Assembly: GCA_037013685.1 (NCBI GenBank)
Contig: CM072885.1
Coordinates: 64,831,785-64,895,784 of the forward strand
Source: Acridotheres tristis
Lineage: Eukaryota; Chordata; Aves; Passeriformes; Sturnidae
Direction of reading: 5' to 3'
DNA length: 64,000 nt
Below, piece after piece: positions 22,501 to 36,222 of this stretch. Positions within the stretch are counted from its first letter, which is position 1; every line of letters starts with the position of its first letter. The notes beneath the pieces were generated by a model, which was not told where the DNA came from, made no database searches, and was given only the letters and a program-made list of their open reading frames with translations. The position numbers and the translations under genes are program-made.

Positions 22501-25500
22501 AGGATTACCAGCCCTGCCGTGTTTACCGACTCCATGGCTACTATGAAAAACTACTCTGGTTTTCCTGCCCGCTCCTCCTTCCTTATCAGTCCAGGGGTGG
22601 CTAAGGATGAATGATTTGAGGTTACGGCAAATATTACACCCGTGCTACCAATTCTGCTTTTCAAATGGAAATCAAACAGAATTAAAGCTGACACAATGGC
22701 CAGGAAGGACGCTGGCGCTGTTGAAAGACCATTAAGCTTTAAGGAGAGGATGAGTTGCAGAAAACGTTCCGTAATTAACTTCAGCCACCCACAGCCTGCT
22801 GGAAACCCGGAAAACCTCAGTAAACATGGGCAGTTCTGAGTGTGAACAAAAGGACTCTATTTCACCGGTTAAATACTCCCTCTAAACTTGGTAGGTGCTG
22901 TGTGCTGGTATTGGTTGTCTCAGGGGGAGTGAAAATCTCCCGTGGACCTGTTTTTCCCTGGTATTTTGGTGGGTTTGTTGATCCTGCTCTCATGCCCCAT
23001 CCCAGAGCGGAATGAGTTTCCCTGGGGATGAGTAGTTTCTGCTTTGCGTAAGTGTTGTGGGATTTTTGGCTCCTACAGCACCTCTAGCACCTAGCAAGGT
23101 CAGTGCTTAAGCATCTGCTAATCCTTGAGACTTGGGCTCTGGCCTCTGGCTCAGGAGTCTGGAGCTCTGCCCAGCCAGACCAGTGCGGACTGAAATGGGA
23201 CTAAGGAGGGATGCCACCAACAGGAAAACCAGACAGGTCTGCTGGAATTCACCCAGACAAACACGAAACCCCTTGCAACACACAAAGAAGGAAAAAAACA
23301 TCTGTTAAATGATATTGTTGTGATCTGGCTGATGAGCACGCAATGTACCCATGCCTATTCCTTTACCTGAGGATTTTTGCCCGTTTCACAAACTAGTTTT
23401 GGTGGCTCAGAAATCTCAGGCAGCCATACACACTACTTTCAAACTGGTACAGGTTTCCTATCAAAACGGTTCACCTCCTTCAAGAGGAAACATTTAAATG
23501 AAAATGTCCAAATCCCCAACGCTCCAGCACTCAGACTAGACCATCTTCTTTCTTGCATTAGCACATTGGAAGAGTAGCCCTGCATCAATGATGAGCCAGG
23601 CATGTTTTTTGAAAATGGACTTTCACATCTATATTTATATTCCTAAATGTATTTTCCTTCCAAATAGCCTCTGAGTAAAGAGTAATGCACATCTGAAGAG
23701 TCATGAAGTGCTGTAATACAGCAAATATCCTTAAGGACCAAGGGAGGAACAAAAGGCTTACAATGACCTTTATTTGTGTAGGAACACAGGGGTCAGTTGG
23801 GTTTAAGGTGTCCTCACTGTCTTATTTCCCTCCACACACCATGGTGGGCTCAGTGTGAAGCACAGAGCATTTTGTCTTGCTGTACCAGAACTGGGAAGTG
23901 CTGCAGCTGCTTCCCTTCCTTTAGGAAAACTCCACTTTGTGGCCGTGATTGTTAACATCAGTCTGACAAGAAACAAATGTTTACAAATAGATATAAACAA
24001 GGGGGTGGGGACAGTCAAAGGCTGGGCATTTGTAACTTGATTTCGGTTATCAGGATCACCTGATTTATGAGAACTGGCAGCTCTATTGACCACAGAATTA
24101 CAGGTCTGGGTTCTTATTAGTAGCTATGAAATTTGGTTATTGCTGTAATTGGTGGAGTTACTTGGGGATTTTCCAGTGATTCAGGGCTTTCTGGCACTTT
24201 TTTTCAAACTGGGGTTCTGGCAGGAAGAAGTGACTTTTAATGAGTATTGAAACTAAAAGGAAATATGTTGAGGTGAATTAAAAATACACAGCAATTTAAT
24301 AAATTTTACATTTTCTATGTAAACATTTTCTCTCCAACTCAAAACAAATACTTCTTTTGAAACAGCATTTGAATCTTGAATATGGTTAAATCTATTTAAA
24401 TGTAAAAGTAAAATTATTTTGTACAATCAGCATGACACTTTACAATCTGATCCAACCCAATTTGACAGTGATGATTAATTCAATACTCTCTAACTTTGGG
24501 CTTGGGCCAGGGAAAGCTTTTGCAATCTCAGGTTCCTATAGAAAGGGACAAACAACTACTTCATTTCCATGTACTCAAATGTTTCCAGGTCTCCCTGCTG
24601 CCAGCTGTAGTTACAGGGGATTTGCCCTTAGGGATTCTTGGAATGGGCAGAAAGCTGAAGCAGAGACCTGCTAGACCATTATTGTGCAGAGCAGGGGGCT
24701 GCTGGCCTTTTGTCTGTGGTAGAACACCTCACTTTGGGTTTAAATTATGTAGCAGCCATCCTGCTTTCTCTCTGAGGGTGCCACACTGTTCCAATTTCCC
24801 TCACATCACATCTCCATTATTAATCCACTTGCTGGACATGATGTTTATTATCACAGTTGACTCCACTGGCAAAATGTATCAGAGTGCATAAACCAGGGTT
24901 GGTGCACGCTGATCAATAAATATTATAATGTCCTAATGCCTCTAAAAGGATTTATCTGTTTCTGCCAACTTCATTTTTTTTAAAAAAAAGCTCTTGGTGG
25001 AGGCTCGGGAACTTCATTCCAAGGTGTCTGCTAGCAAAGCACTCACAGTTTTATGCTACTTCTTTCCTCTCACAGAAACTTGATCAAGAAAACCTGGGAA
25101 TAGGAACACACTCCAGTGTCAATCCCATTGAGGCAGATTGGGAATACCGTGGCACAAAAAAGGCAGGTGTTTTAAGGGTCTCAGTCTGCAATCTGGCTCC
25201 TGGCAGGAGAACACCAGACAAGGGCTGCTGGCTGCATCCCAAGAGGGTTTGTTCTCTGTTTTTCCAAAGAGAGGGAAAACTTCTATTTGGCTAAAACCCA
25301 AGTCAGAAGAGACAGCAAGAGAACAGCTGAGGTTGAAAAGCATGAGAGAGGAGAGCAGATATGAGTGTCCTTCAGCCCAGCCAGGGTCACCACCTGCAGC
25401 ACCCCATGAGGAGCTGCTGGATGGAAAGGCAGGAGCAGTGCTGCACCAGACCCCCTGTGCCTGCAGGAGACTGCCCTCAGGCAGGAACAAACAGCCCAGA

Positions 25501-27410
25501 GGGCAAAATCACACCCTTGGTTATACCCATTTACCATGCTGAGCCTTGCAGCTCGGTGAACATCTGGGCTGAACCTGTCCTCCAAGGAAATGGTCCGGAA
25601 AACATCTGGGAGACTGATCCTGCGAGGGCTCAGCATGTATGAGATCTGGGAGACTGCTGGCTGCCTGCCTTCCTTCCATCCCCTGAGCTGTGTGCAGGCA
25701 GCCCTTGGATGTCCCCCCTGCCCTGCCGTGTCCCCAGCCCTCTCCTGGCACAGGACGGTGCAATCTAATCACCAGGTACCAGCCACACCGTGCCCTTCTC
25801 CCTTCCCTCCTCCCCTGAGCCCTTCACTTGTGCCAGGCTGGGAGAGCAGTGCCGTGACTGCTTTCACAGGAATCAGTCCCGTGGAAGCTCTTTCCAGCAG
25901 CAGGGCTCAGCCCTGGCCAGCAGCTGGCTGGTTTATTTGAGGCAGGGACAAGCAGAAGCCACCTGTATCGTCACGGCAACCCCTCCCCAGAGGCTTTCCC
26001 CTCCCAGGTCACACTGAAGTCACCTCACCGGCTGACAGATGACATAAGGGAACATGACATGAAATGCGATGACATGAGGGAACTGCTCATCGAACCAAAA
26101 CCGGACCAAAAGCTTGAAAACTGTTTTACTGAGGCGATTTGAAGCTGTGAAACTAGTTCAGAGGTGATGATGCTACTGCCTTGATGGGTGCTTTGGAGGC
26201 TGATTTACACCTTGTTATGCTCTCCACGGGGACTCGGGGTGGATTATTTGCTTCCCACACCCGGACCTGGCTCCTTCAGATCCCGCATACCCCAGCCCAG
26301 ACCTGTGAGTGGTGCTGGATGGCATCCTTGGAGTACTGCCCCCCACTCAAGCTTCAGGAACTGATGGTGAAACAGCCCGGAAGCACACGTGTGATCTGAA
26401 TTCTGCTGGCTGGATACATCTCCATGTCCAGAAACTAAGATTTTACCATTCCTACTGTAGTAGCCCCAGGGGATATAAATGCTGGCTCTGGCATTCTTGC
26501 GGAGAGAAGTCTGGGCTCCAGACTCTCCTTCCCCACTTTGTCACTTTCCCACGGGCTATCTGCGTGTGGCAATGCTGCAGGTACTGCGCTTGCCCTACGA
26601 GCCCCCACAATCCAGCTGCTGGCTCCTGAATGCTCCCATGGGCTTCACAAACCCCATCGTGCCTCCCACTGCATCCGAGGGCTGTTCTCACCCAGGGACC
26701 AGGCAAGGAACGGCATCCAAGCAGGATGCTCCAAGGAGGATGAGCATTGACACCTTCAGTAGCAGCAACTCTCATTAATTTAAATTTTGCTCAGCCGCTC
26801 AGACAGAAATATCTTGAAATCTCTTTTAACTTAAAATTTGATTAAGACCTGCTCTGATAAAAGAAATAACACCTTATCAGCGGAGAGAAGCAATTTCTGA
26901 TTATTTGGTTGCGGGGAAAGCTTTTTTGTTTCCAGCGGTGTCGGTATTTCTGTGGTGGAAAGGTTTGTCACAGGTACATTTGTAACACATTGGTAACACA
27001 TAAATACCGTGGGAATCAAAACACTGGGCTGGAAGGCATCTCTAAAGAATTCGTGTTGAACTCTTGTTTCAGGTAGGATTATCTGTCTAAACTATTCTTG
27101 ATTATCACCTAACCTGCTTCGCAAACTCTCTGATGATTTTCCAACTCAATTTACTCCACCCTACAGCAGCCTAGCAGTCAATTGTGCTTTTCTAAATGAA
27201 AGCCCAAATTTCCTTTCTTTGTTCATGCTCATTAAGAACTTGTTAAGCAATCATTGCCAGGAATAATTTAACAGAAAAGTTCCTCCTGCTTGAGGGTACG
27301 TTGGAAACTTGCTTTGCAACACGTCAGCAGCTCAGGTACGGGCTGCCCCTTTTTTTTTTTATTGTTTGCTTTGTTGGTTTTTTTTTAAACTAAAATTTTC
27401 GGTTTCCCAT
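19526..27410. other. Gene-poor stretch between DNAI7 remnant and CpG island
   Basis: About 8 kb of unique-looking sequence. Part of it (20.2-22.4 kb and 25.1-26.8 kb) is GC-richer and therefore rich in spurious open frames on both strands. None of these shows a recognisable domain, consistent codon bias or paired splice sites. DNAI7 N-terminal exons would be expected here by synteny but were not identified. Confidence 0.5.
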
Positions 27411-27419
27411 CTTTAGTGA

Positions 27420-28550
27420 CTCGCGTTCCGCTTTCTAGATGAGCTCCCTTGGCGTCACAGGTGTGGGAAGTTTCCGCCTTCCCCTGCTCCTCCTCCTGTC
27501 CATAATTAGCGGCCCCTGAGGTCGGGATGTCTCTGCCCAGGGTGGGTCACCCCTGCCACGCCACTCGAGCGAGACAACACAGGTACAACTGCTCGGCTTA
27601 CCCGGCTGTGGGGTAGAGCACAAACTCCTGGAAGGGGGAAGGAGAAAGCGAGGTGGTGGTGGGGAGGGGGAGGAATAAAAATCTTTAGTGCTATTTGAAG
27701 TGGCACATTGGGAATTCAAAACCCCAGAGCGCCCGGCCGGCAGTGCCGGGGGTGGGGCCGTTCCGCGGGGCACCGCCACCGCCCCGGGGTTCGGGGAGGG
27801 GACAGGTCCCTCTCGAGGGATGGACCCGACCCGACCTGTCCTGAGGGGCGGCCCCAGGACAGACATCTCGGTCTGGTCCGGCGGTGCGAGCGGCGGGGGC
27901 GGTGCTGGCGCTGCCGGACGGAGCCGCGCTCTCGGCAGAGGTGAGCCCGGAGCTGCGGGGGGATGCGGGGCTCCGCTCGGCTGGACCGGGGCTGGCCGGC
28001 TTTGGCCTTCGTGTCCCGCTCGGGGAAAGCGGTGTTTTAGCACGGGGAAGGTGCGGATCGGAGCGGCAGCGGGACCCTGGCAGCGCCGGGCCGGCTCCGT
28101 GCGGCCAGCGGGGCTCTGCGGGGCAGCTCTCGGCGCTCCCTCCCGGAGGGCAGGCGGCGTTTCGGCCGCGGGGTGTGGAGGGCAGCCCCCCCCCGGGTCC
28201 CCCGCACCTGTGTGAGGTCTGTGAGGCTCGGGCAGCGTTCTCGGGGGCAGTGGCGATAGGGCGAGTGATGGAGGCAGCTCGCAGCCGTGCCCACCTGTGC
28301 CGCAGGCTGGCAGGGCTCCATCCTGCCCCAGGAACACCGGTGGGACGCTGGAAGGTCCGGGAGGGTGGCAGCAGTGGGAGGACGAAGAGGAACGGGTCAG
28401 CTGGGAGGGAGAAAAGCGGAATTCCGCTCTGCCAGCGGTGACTAAGAGGTCTGGCTTGGCTGAGAGGGTGGAAAGACATCACAAATTGTGAGCGGGGAAG
28501 GTGCCGTTGGCTGCCGTGTTCCCGGGCAGACGTGCTCTTGAAAACGTCGG
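27420..28550. promoter_or_regulatory. CpG island, probable promoter of an unidentified gene
   Basis: The GC content and CpG density rise sharply compared with both flanks (for example around 27,720-28,250). This is typical of an avian CpG-island promoter. A good splice donor (CGGCAGAG then GTGAGC) lies on the + strand at 27,940, so a first exon could end there. By synteny this could be the DNAI7/ETFRF1 divergent promoter, but neither first coding exon was recognised. The long open frames here (up to 321 codons) follow from GC richness and exist on both strands. Confidence 0.65.
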
Positions 28551-31500
28551 AGTCTGGACAGGGATAAGGTCTGAGGAAGAAAGATGGAGATTCACAATAG
28601 AACTGTAGGAGAGGAGGAAGAGAGCACCTACGAAAGAGACATAAAAAAATACACAAGTCTTGTAACTGTAGTAACCTAAAACTATTATTGCTGCTGAAAA
28701 AAGGCGAGTCTAGAAGCTTTGGCTAAAAATGAACCATCCTGGTTTAGCGAATATGTGGCTTTCTAATGCGTGAGAGGTTTCCCAGAATAGACAGGATGTT
28801 TCTTAACTCTGAAGAAGCCGGTGGTTTTGCACTATTATCCATCGGGTTTGTTGCAATGGAAGCCAGAGGAGCAAATCTCAAGAAACTCAAATAGCCCTGT
28901 ATTTGGGTTTTGTAGCAATCCCAGCAGCATCTCGAGTCAGTGGCGCTCTGCAGGAGGAAGCACTGACTGGTGAGGCGCCTGTGAACGCCCTTCTCTTGTT
29001 CATGTGCCCTGTTTGGCAACACACAAATGGCCATTACCCTCGAGGGCAGGAGTGTGTGAGGTTGAGTGAAAAACAGTCTGCGTGCCAGGTTTAGCGTTAG
29101 GTGTGCAGTTCAGGGAGCAGCTGTCCCTGTGCCTCAAGGTTTCCTTCTCATGGGATTTCTACTGACTCTCGAGGCATTTGCTCTCTCCATCCAGTGGTGG
29201 CTCTAATGAAGTTTTTCCTGTTCAGGGACATCATTGTGCCAAGTTACCACACACTGAAGTTCAGTGACACCAGAAGTATGCAGCCTCCTGGATGCCTCCT
29301 GTAAAATCTTCCTGTGCCAATTTGTGTCTGTCTCACCGGTACCTGTGCCACAAGGAAGAACATTGAAGCTTTCAGTAGAAGCAGCCTTTTCTGCTTTAGC
29401 AAGGCTGGTCACAGCAGGTTCAGAGAAGCACAAAAGAGCCTGAGGAGGGAGGGAGTAGGGCTACTTCCTTTAGCAGCAAGCAGCCATCTCCTTGGTTTTG
29501 TCATCAGCAGATACTTTGGCATGAGGCGTTTATGAGTAATTCTTCCATCTCACTTTGACTTTGTTTGGTCTCTAGTATAGGAGGAGCCTCTGTGCCAGTC
29601 ACAGTCACCATAGGAAACCATATAGCACAGTCACCATAGGAAACCTGTTCCTTGTGTAGAGGTGAGGCCAGGGGAGCCTTGCTGTCAGTGCCCTGGTGGT
29701 TTGGATCAAGTTCAGTATGTGATGGCAGGAGAGACTGGGGACACCCCTCTTGTCTTTACTGGCAGCCCCCAGTAAATCAGAGTAGCAGTGCTGTTACTCA
29801 GCTCCCTAAGGGTTGTGCTTCCCAGGTTTGTCAAAAACTAGGACTGTGTCTTCTGGCTTTGTGGTTCCTTCCTCTGCTCTCATCGGGGAGGTGTGTTTTA
29901 CTCCTGATCAAATTAACACTAAAACTCCTCAAGTTGCTGGGTTGTTCAGGTTCCAGAACAGATTCACAGATCATCTTTTGGGTGGTGCTTTCACTGGGAA
30001 ACAGGTGATACACTACCAACTAACTTCTTGTAACTCATTTCTTAGTGTCTTTACTGACTTTTACAAATATCTTAAACTGGGGCTGAGAACTCTGCCTAAC
30101 AGCTTAAATGAGGTCTGGTGGAACTTCAGATTATGGAATTGTGAACCAACCACTCCCCTGTCAATGAAGGATTAAGTACAATCGTGTTTATTTAGATTTT
30201 TCTCTTAGAAAGGAAAATGTTCATGCTCTCTTCTGTACAATTGCATAACGCCTCCTGTCTATTCAAGGTTAATGTCTCCCAATCTTTAATAAGTTCAGCC
30301 TTGCAGTTGCGCTGTCAGACAGGAAAGTACTTCCTCAATACTCATAGGAGGAAAGTTGAGACACAAAAACAACCCCTGAGATCCTTGAAGAAATTTAGAC
30401 CTCAACTTCACTGCCATTTCAAATCAGAGGTGACACTTCCTGCTTCAGTTCTAAGTGACCTGCTCCTTGGTCTGTAAGAAACCTGTTCCAGAGCAGCAAA
30501 ATAAACAGAAATCCCCCAAATCCATGTGTAGTCTGCTGTTAGATCGTTTTTCCTTGCAGTTAGCATTGATACTGTGAATTAACAGAATTTTCTCACTTCC
30601 TGATCTGGGGGAATTCTGACTTCTGTGTTTTCATGGTCTTCTTGGATGTGCCACCAAAGGGCAGCTCCTTTTCTAGCTGTGTGCCAGTATTCTCTTGAGC
30701 TGTGAGGGTTAAAACAGTGTTTAGTCTTAAATTTTATACCCCAGCACACAAGAGCCTGCATGGCTTCCTACAGAAACACAGTAACAGGAAACTACTGTTT
30801 GGAAGCTGTTGGTGGCATGGAGCTGTATCAGTTTCCCAGCTCGCCCAGTGCTAGCATCTGTCCTTTTGTCTCTTTGCCCTTTCCAGCAGCTTTAGACAGT
30901 CAAATTCTGCCATCCCTTTCATTTTAAGTATTGATGAGGGGTTTATGTAGTTGCTTCCTGAAAACTAAAGGCTGTGAGGTACAAAGTTACTCCTTTTGGT
31001 TAAAGAAGACCTAAAAGATAGTCTACAAAAAAACGTGTTGGGAAACTTTTATTGACAGGGTGCTGAGAGTGATTGTCCTGTGTTCTTCTGGGTGGAAAGC
31101 AAGATACCAGAGCTTTCTCTCCTGTTGTGCAATGGCATTTTCTGTCTTGTCTCACAGCTCAGGGTTTGTGGGCTGGTGGTCACCTCAGATTCCTGAAGCC
31201 GTCATTCAATAGCTGCTGCTCCCAGTGTCTCCTGTGCTGGGCTCAAGGGCTGTGGCAGAGTGGGGAGGAAGGTGTTGAGCAGAACAGTTTTGGGGAATTA
31301 TGTAACTGCCATGAGAAGTAAGGGGACCACAGCTTATCCTGAAGGGAGTGGATGAAGGTTCAAAAAAAAAGAAAATGAGAGGTGGGCTTCAGGTTACAGC
31401 AGTTTTTGAGCTGGGGGGCAGGTTACAGCTCTCACCTCATTGGCGTTCTGTGTTCTGCAGCAGGGAGGGCTGGCTTTGCTGCTCTGCTCTCATGTCTGAT

Positions 31501-31892
31501 AGGTGCAAGTAAATCTTGCCTCTCCATTCATGAAATAGGCACAGAAATCTGAGGAAGGCATCAAACTATAGTGTTTTGTTTGTATTTATGAGCCTTCACT
31601 AACAAACACTCAAGGTCATACGAGATCCTTGTGAGGACATGCAGAATCTTGCATTTCAACAAGTAGTCTTGAGACTAGCAACAGTGTTTTGTAAAGTTAA
31701 TCTTCCTGGGGCTTTTTGGGTAATCCCAGGTATCCCTGAATAGTGGAGAGCAGATGTCACCAGAGGGCTCTCCTGGCCCACACCTTAGTGGCCTGGCCCT
31801 GGCCGAGGGGGAAGCTGATACCTGCACAGCTCCCTGGAGGGCTTTGGGAGAGCTGCAGGGCAGAAAAGACACTTCCTCACTAGCCCTCTGAG
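28551..31892. other. Non-coding stretch downstream of the CpG island
   Basis: No recognisable exon. The only local structure noted is a short imperfect direct repeat: CAGTCACCATAGGAAACC occurs near 29,603 and again 26 bases later. Confidence 0.45.
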
Positions 31893-32185
31893 TAGAATCA
31901 CAGAATCAGCTGGGTTGGAAGGAACCCACAAGGATCCTTGAGTCCAACCCCTGGCCCTTGACAGGACACTCCAACAATCCCACTCTGGGCTGAGAGCATT
32001 GTCCAAACACTCCTTGAACTTTCTCAGGCTTGTGCTGTGATCAAATCCCTGGGGAGACTATGCAGTGTCCCAGTATCCTCTGGGTGAAGAACCTTTCCCC
32101 AAAAACCACCATAACCCTACCCTGGCACAGCTCCAGTTGCTCCCTCCAGTAGTTCAGCCCTGTGTTCATTTGAGCAGGCAGTCAC
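31893..32185 (-). repeat. CR1 3' end fragment
   Basis: Begins AGAATCACAGAATCAGCTGG and runs through TTGAGTCCAACCCCTGGCCC and GGTGAAGAACCTTTCCCC. This is the standard reverse-complement order of a CR1 3' end about 290 bases long. Confidence 0.85.
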
Positions 32186-33308
32186 TATTTCAGTGTTAGA
32201 AATCTCTGCTGTTGATCAGGCAGGTGAATTCTCCGTGTGAGTGCCATGTGGAGCATGAACAGTATGGAATTTTCAAAGGATGCATTCAGGGAGGTCACCA
32301 GTGATCTTGATATGCCCTGTTTGAGCTAAGTGCAAATGGGATATTCTCATGAAGTGTGCAGAAGTGAACAGAACCAATTGCATTAGTTCTTCTTGTTCCA
32401 TATGCATTGGTGTCAGGCTATTGGTATGCCATGTTCCATATGTTTTGGTATTTCTCAATGAACAGGAAGTTATAATTCAGGCACAGGGTGTGTAAAAAGT
32501 CAAGGCTTTTGAAATGTGGAAAGGACAGTACCTGGTGCAGCCTTGGGAAAGGCCCTGTGATTCCCCCTTAGGCTGTGGTTGTGGGAATGGCTTCACCCAG
32601 CCTGACCTGCAGCCACTCCCACGCAGTCCATAGTGCTGGGACAGGACCAAAGAAGCACGGATCCAAACACGAGTGCCCAGCCCATCTCTCTGCTGCAGAC
32701 TGCCTCATTCTGAGTATTTCTAGAGACTGGCCCTGACCACAGCTCTCCACAGCACGTGGTAGCAATTCAGAGTATTAGTTCCTATTTCTGCTCTTGGCAA
32801 ACATGCTGGACTGGAAAGAGCAAGGGGGTAAAAGCAGAAGGTGCAGTGCAGGGCAGTTTTGACTGTGGTCTTTGGAAGGAAACAGCCCACATGCTTTGCT
32901 TTGACAATTTGTGCAGTCCGTAGTTCTAGGAGGGTTTTTTTCTAATTTATTCTTGATGAAAGCTTTGAAATCTTGAATTTGCCATTGTGCTCAAAAGGAA
33001 GAAAATGCCTGTCCGCACCTGCTCTGAAACACAGTAACTAGGAACTGATTTATGTAAACTTTCAGCAGCTTTTTTTTTTTTTTTTCAATTTCACTTAAGG
33101 GTGCCTTAACACCAAATATATTTGCTGGGGATTACACCCACTGGTTACTTCTAAATTGCCTTAGCTCTAGAGCCAAGATTAGTATGTTTAATTTTGGTGC
33201 ACCAAATGTTATTTAAAAGTCTGCCGTGACAATTATGCTCTTATTCTAGCTTGAGATTTTAAGATTGTGTATTTTCTTGTGATTTAATATTTCCATTGGT
33301 TTTTAAAG

Positions 33309-33377
33309 GAAAAGCTTGAAAATAAAAATCCTTGGCCTTCTGGGAAAAACAAAAGCAAGGGCAAAACCTGTTGGCAG
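33309..33377 (+). other. Candidate internal coding exon of an unidentified gene
   Basis: 69 bases (23 codons) lie between an acceptor (TTTTTAAAG) and a donor (GTAGGA). The open frame reads as a Lys-rich peptide ending GKTCWQ. It joins in frame to the candidate exon at 37,716. No ATG is present, so a start would have to lie upstream, perhaps in the CpG island. No family recognised. It may be chance. Confidence 0.2.
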
Positions 33378-33757
33378 GTAGGAATGGAATCATAGATTTT
33401 CTCCATGAAGCAGCAGCAAAAATACTCTGGATCTTTTCTAATGTTCATCTGGGAAAATATCCTGGACTCGGTATCAAGGCCCATATTTAACAAAGCATTT
33501 AAACCCAGTGTTTCACCTGACCTATGCAGAAATGCCCTAAACTTGTCTTTTATTACCTGGAGTGAGTTGCAGCCCTGTCTGCCTCTGGACAATCTGGGAT
33601 GGATGTTCTGTGCTTTACTGAGCCAACAGGACTTTGCTGCAGTGGGTAACCAACCCTTGGGGTTGGAACAGGATGGGGCTCTGGCAGTGTGTGACAGCTG
33701 GGATTGCTGCTGGGATGTGGCATATGGTCCTGTACAGCAAGTGCCCCACGAAAAGAC

Positions 33758-33778
33758 TTTAAAAAAAAAAAAAAAAAA
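33758..33778 (+). repeat. Poly(A) run
   Basis: About 19 consecutive A within unique sequence. No recognisable retroposed cDNA was seen upstream of it. Confidence 0.7.
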
Positions 33779-35397
33779 CAAGTTTATTCCTTGCTCTGTG
33801 TGCTACAGGAAAAGCACTCAACAGGTCAGTCCCTGGCCTGGTGGGAAGCACAGCCTGGGTGTGGTGAGTGAGGACCTGGCTCTTGTCTCTGGCTGCTGTG
33901 ATACCTCTTTGCTCCCAAGTCATCTCTGTGTTGTCCCAGCAAAGTCCTAAAGCGCCTCTTTCTGACAGGGCCTGGGAACTTATTAATGTTTGCTTTGCTT
34001 TTTAGGCAGTCACAAAGTACTGCTAAGGTAAAAGCAGGAGCAGATTTCAAGCAAACACAGCTGCATGTTTGCATTGGTGTGGCAGTCATTCCTGTGCTTG
34101 TGGTCTTTCCTCTTGCTTTGTTTCCTCCATTAAAACTGCTGGATGGAACCTTACAGCTGCATCACTACCAGCTGCTGTGTAGCTTCTGATGAGACTTCTT
34201 CAGATATGATGGGAAGTAATGGAGCTTTTGCTCTGGCTTCAGAGGTGTTTGCAGTGCCCCAGAGGACCCTGTGGTTTCCTTCTTGCTTTCACTGCTGGAA
34301 CCTGCTGCTCCTATTTACTGCCTGAGATAGTTCTATATTTCTCTCCTATTAAGCTAAGGAGTGTCCTTTAAAAAAATCAAACCAGATTATAGCTATTTCT
34401 TTGCTGCTTGAGAGGGAGAAGTACTGAGGGAGCAGCAGTGCTCTTAACTACTCTCCCCCACAACTATGCTCCAGTTGAGCTGTTGTGTGGAAACCAAACC
34501 CTCAGGAAAGCTCCATATTTATTTTGTAGGTAAAGTTTTCTGCCTTGGATTACTGAGATAATCCCCACTTTTTTGGCATCTTCTCCTTAGGCTGGTTTAG
34601 TTGCAACACAAAGCCTTGCTTTCTGGGAAGTCTTCACAGGTATGTGGCAGTGCTGTGGTGTCCCCATATTCCTGTTTAACTGGTAGAGAGCCCTTTGGTA
34701 CATGCTAAGGAGCTGCTTGGGACAAGCTCTTGACAAATTTAAGCAAATAATAAAATATGGGATGGGATGCTATCAATAAACTCTTGGAAAGACCTTTGCG
34801 TTCAAGTAAATGATGACATGGCACTTAGGATCTATTGTCTTCCTTCTTTAAAGAATTTCTAAAGAATTGGACAGGTACCTTTTGGAAATTGATGTTACCA
34901 CAAAGGGAAGGGAAATAAATATATGAGTCATTCAGTAAGTCAGTAACCCTCACCACCTAATTTCTTTTATAACCAGTTTTGTTTGCACTAGGTAGTGAAG
35001 AACAGCTCACCAATTGGTAATCCAACATTCAAATCCAAGTTTCACCTTTACAGGAAGAAAAAAAAACCACTTCTGTATTGAAACATTGCAAAGTACTCTG
35101 TATGAGGCAGAATCTGCAGGGTTTGGGAGTCAGGGGCAAGGGCTGTGATTCCAGCTGGTTCCAACCAGCGCCAAATTAGAAAAACTCAGCCCATTGCACA
35201 CCAAAATTGCAGCTGGTCAGAGCATCACACTCTGCCTCTGCTTGAACATTTTTATGAAAGGCTAGAAGCTGCTAGGGATAGGATTGCTGTTTCTAGTATC
35301 TGTATGGACAGAAAGTGTGTGTTACCCCTTCAGAGTCCCAAGGAAAGCAGAAGGGCAGATAACCTGGAGGTGGCTACTCCCAGGGCTGCTGACCAGG

Positions 35398-36222
35398 TGT
35401 CTTGGTTTGAAAGACAGATGTCTGTTAAGAAAGGCAGGAGCCTCTCTTTGAAATAGAGAATGTAAATCCCCTCCCTCTAAATTATTATAATTTTGAAATT
35501 AAGGGGGCTCTCGGGCAAAGATATGGGAATAGGAATAATAGCTTTTTACTAGGAAAATTAAAATAGAAATACAGTATTACAAAGAACAAACCCAAAACAC
35601 TGACAGAGTCACAATAGAACCTGACACCCCATAAGTCATTCAGGGTGTTGGTAGCAGTCCCATTAAATGGTGGCTGCATCCTCCTGCAGTGACACGTGTG
35701 GTTCTGTTGAAGCAGTGCTCCTGTAAAAGAGTGCAGTTTTCCTCCAAATCCTTTAAATCAGAGGGTTTGTTTGTGATTCTGTGTGTAAAACCCCTGGCCA
35801 GCATTAGAAAGGTCTGTTTTTTCCTCTGGAATCCAGTGGAAAAAGGCTGCTCCAATGTTCCAAATCTCAGATTTTTATCTAGGTAGGAAATGCTTAGCTC
35901 CTCCCCCTGGGTGGAGCATCTCACAATGGGATGATGTAATTTTATCAATCATGCAGTGGGACTCAATGGCCCATTAACAGGAGATCTCTCCTTGGAGGAA
36001 GGATGGGTACAGTCTGGATCCCAGTCTCCTGGGAAGTAACTAAAGGATGATTATTTTCTCTGTTGTGGAAAAAGATAAAGATGACTGCCCCTCCTGGTTT
36101 CAACAGATGGCCCATTAGCAGAGGATATCTCCCACAGAGATAAGGATCACTGACCCACCTGGTTCAACAGATGGTGTTAGAATATATACTTTTGGTCACA
36201 TCCTGTATTGCAACTTAATACA
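35398..36222 (-). mobile_element. Solo ERV LTR (antisense) with 5-bp target-site duplication
   Basis: The element begins TGTCTTGGTTTGAAAG and ends TTAATACA. It is flanked on both sides by CCAGG (35393-35397 and 36223-36227), which fits an LTR insertion with 5-bp duplication. Its reverse complement resembles the LTR at about 50,078-50,690. Shared landmarks are the TTTCAAACCAA-type end, GATTACATCATCCCA and ATCTCTGTGGGAGATATCC. No gag, pol or env was seen, so it is a solo LTR. It is longer (825 bp) than the related copy. Confidence 0.75.

Noticed and set aside
27435..28656. Long open frames (175-321 codons) on both strands in the CpG island
   Set aside because: GC-rich DNA has few stops; the frames overlap on opposite strands, are Pro/Ala/Gly/Arg-rich and have no recognisable domain.
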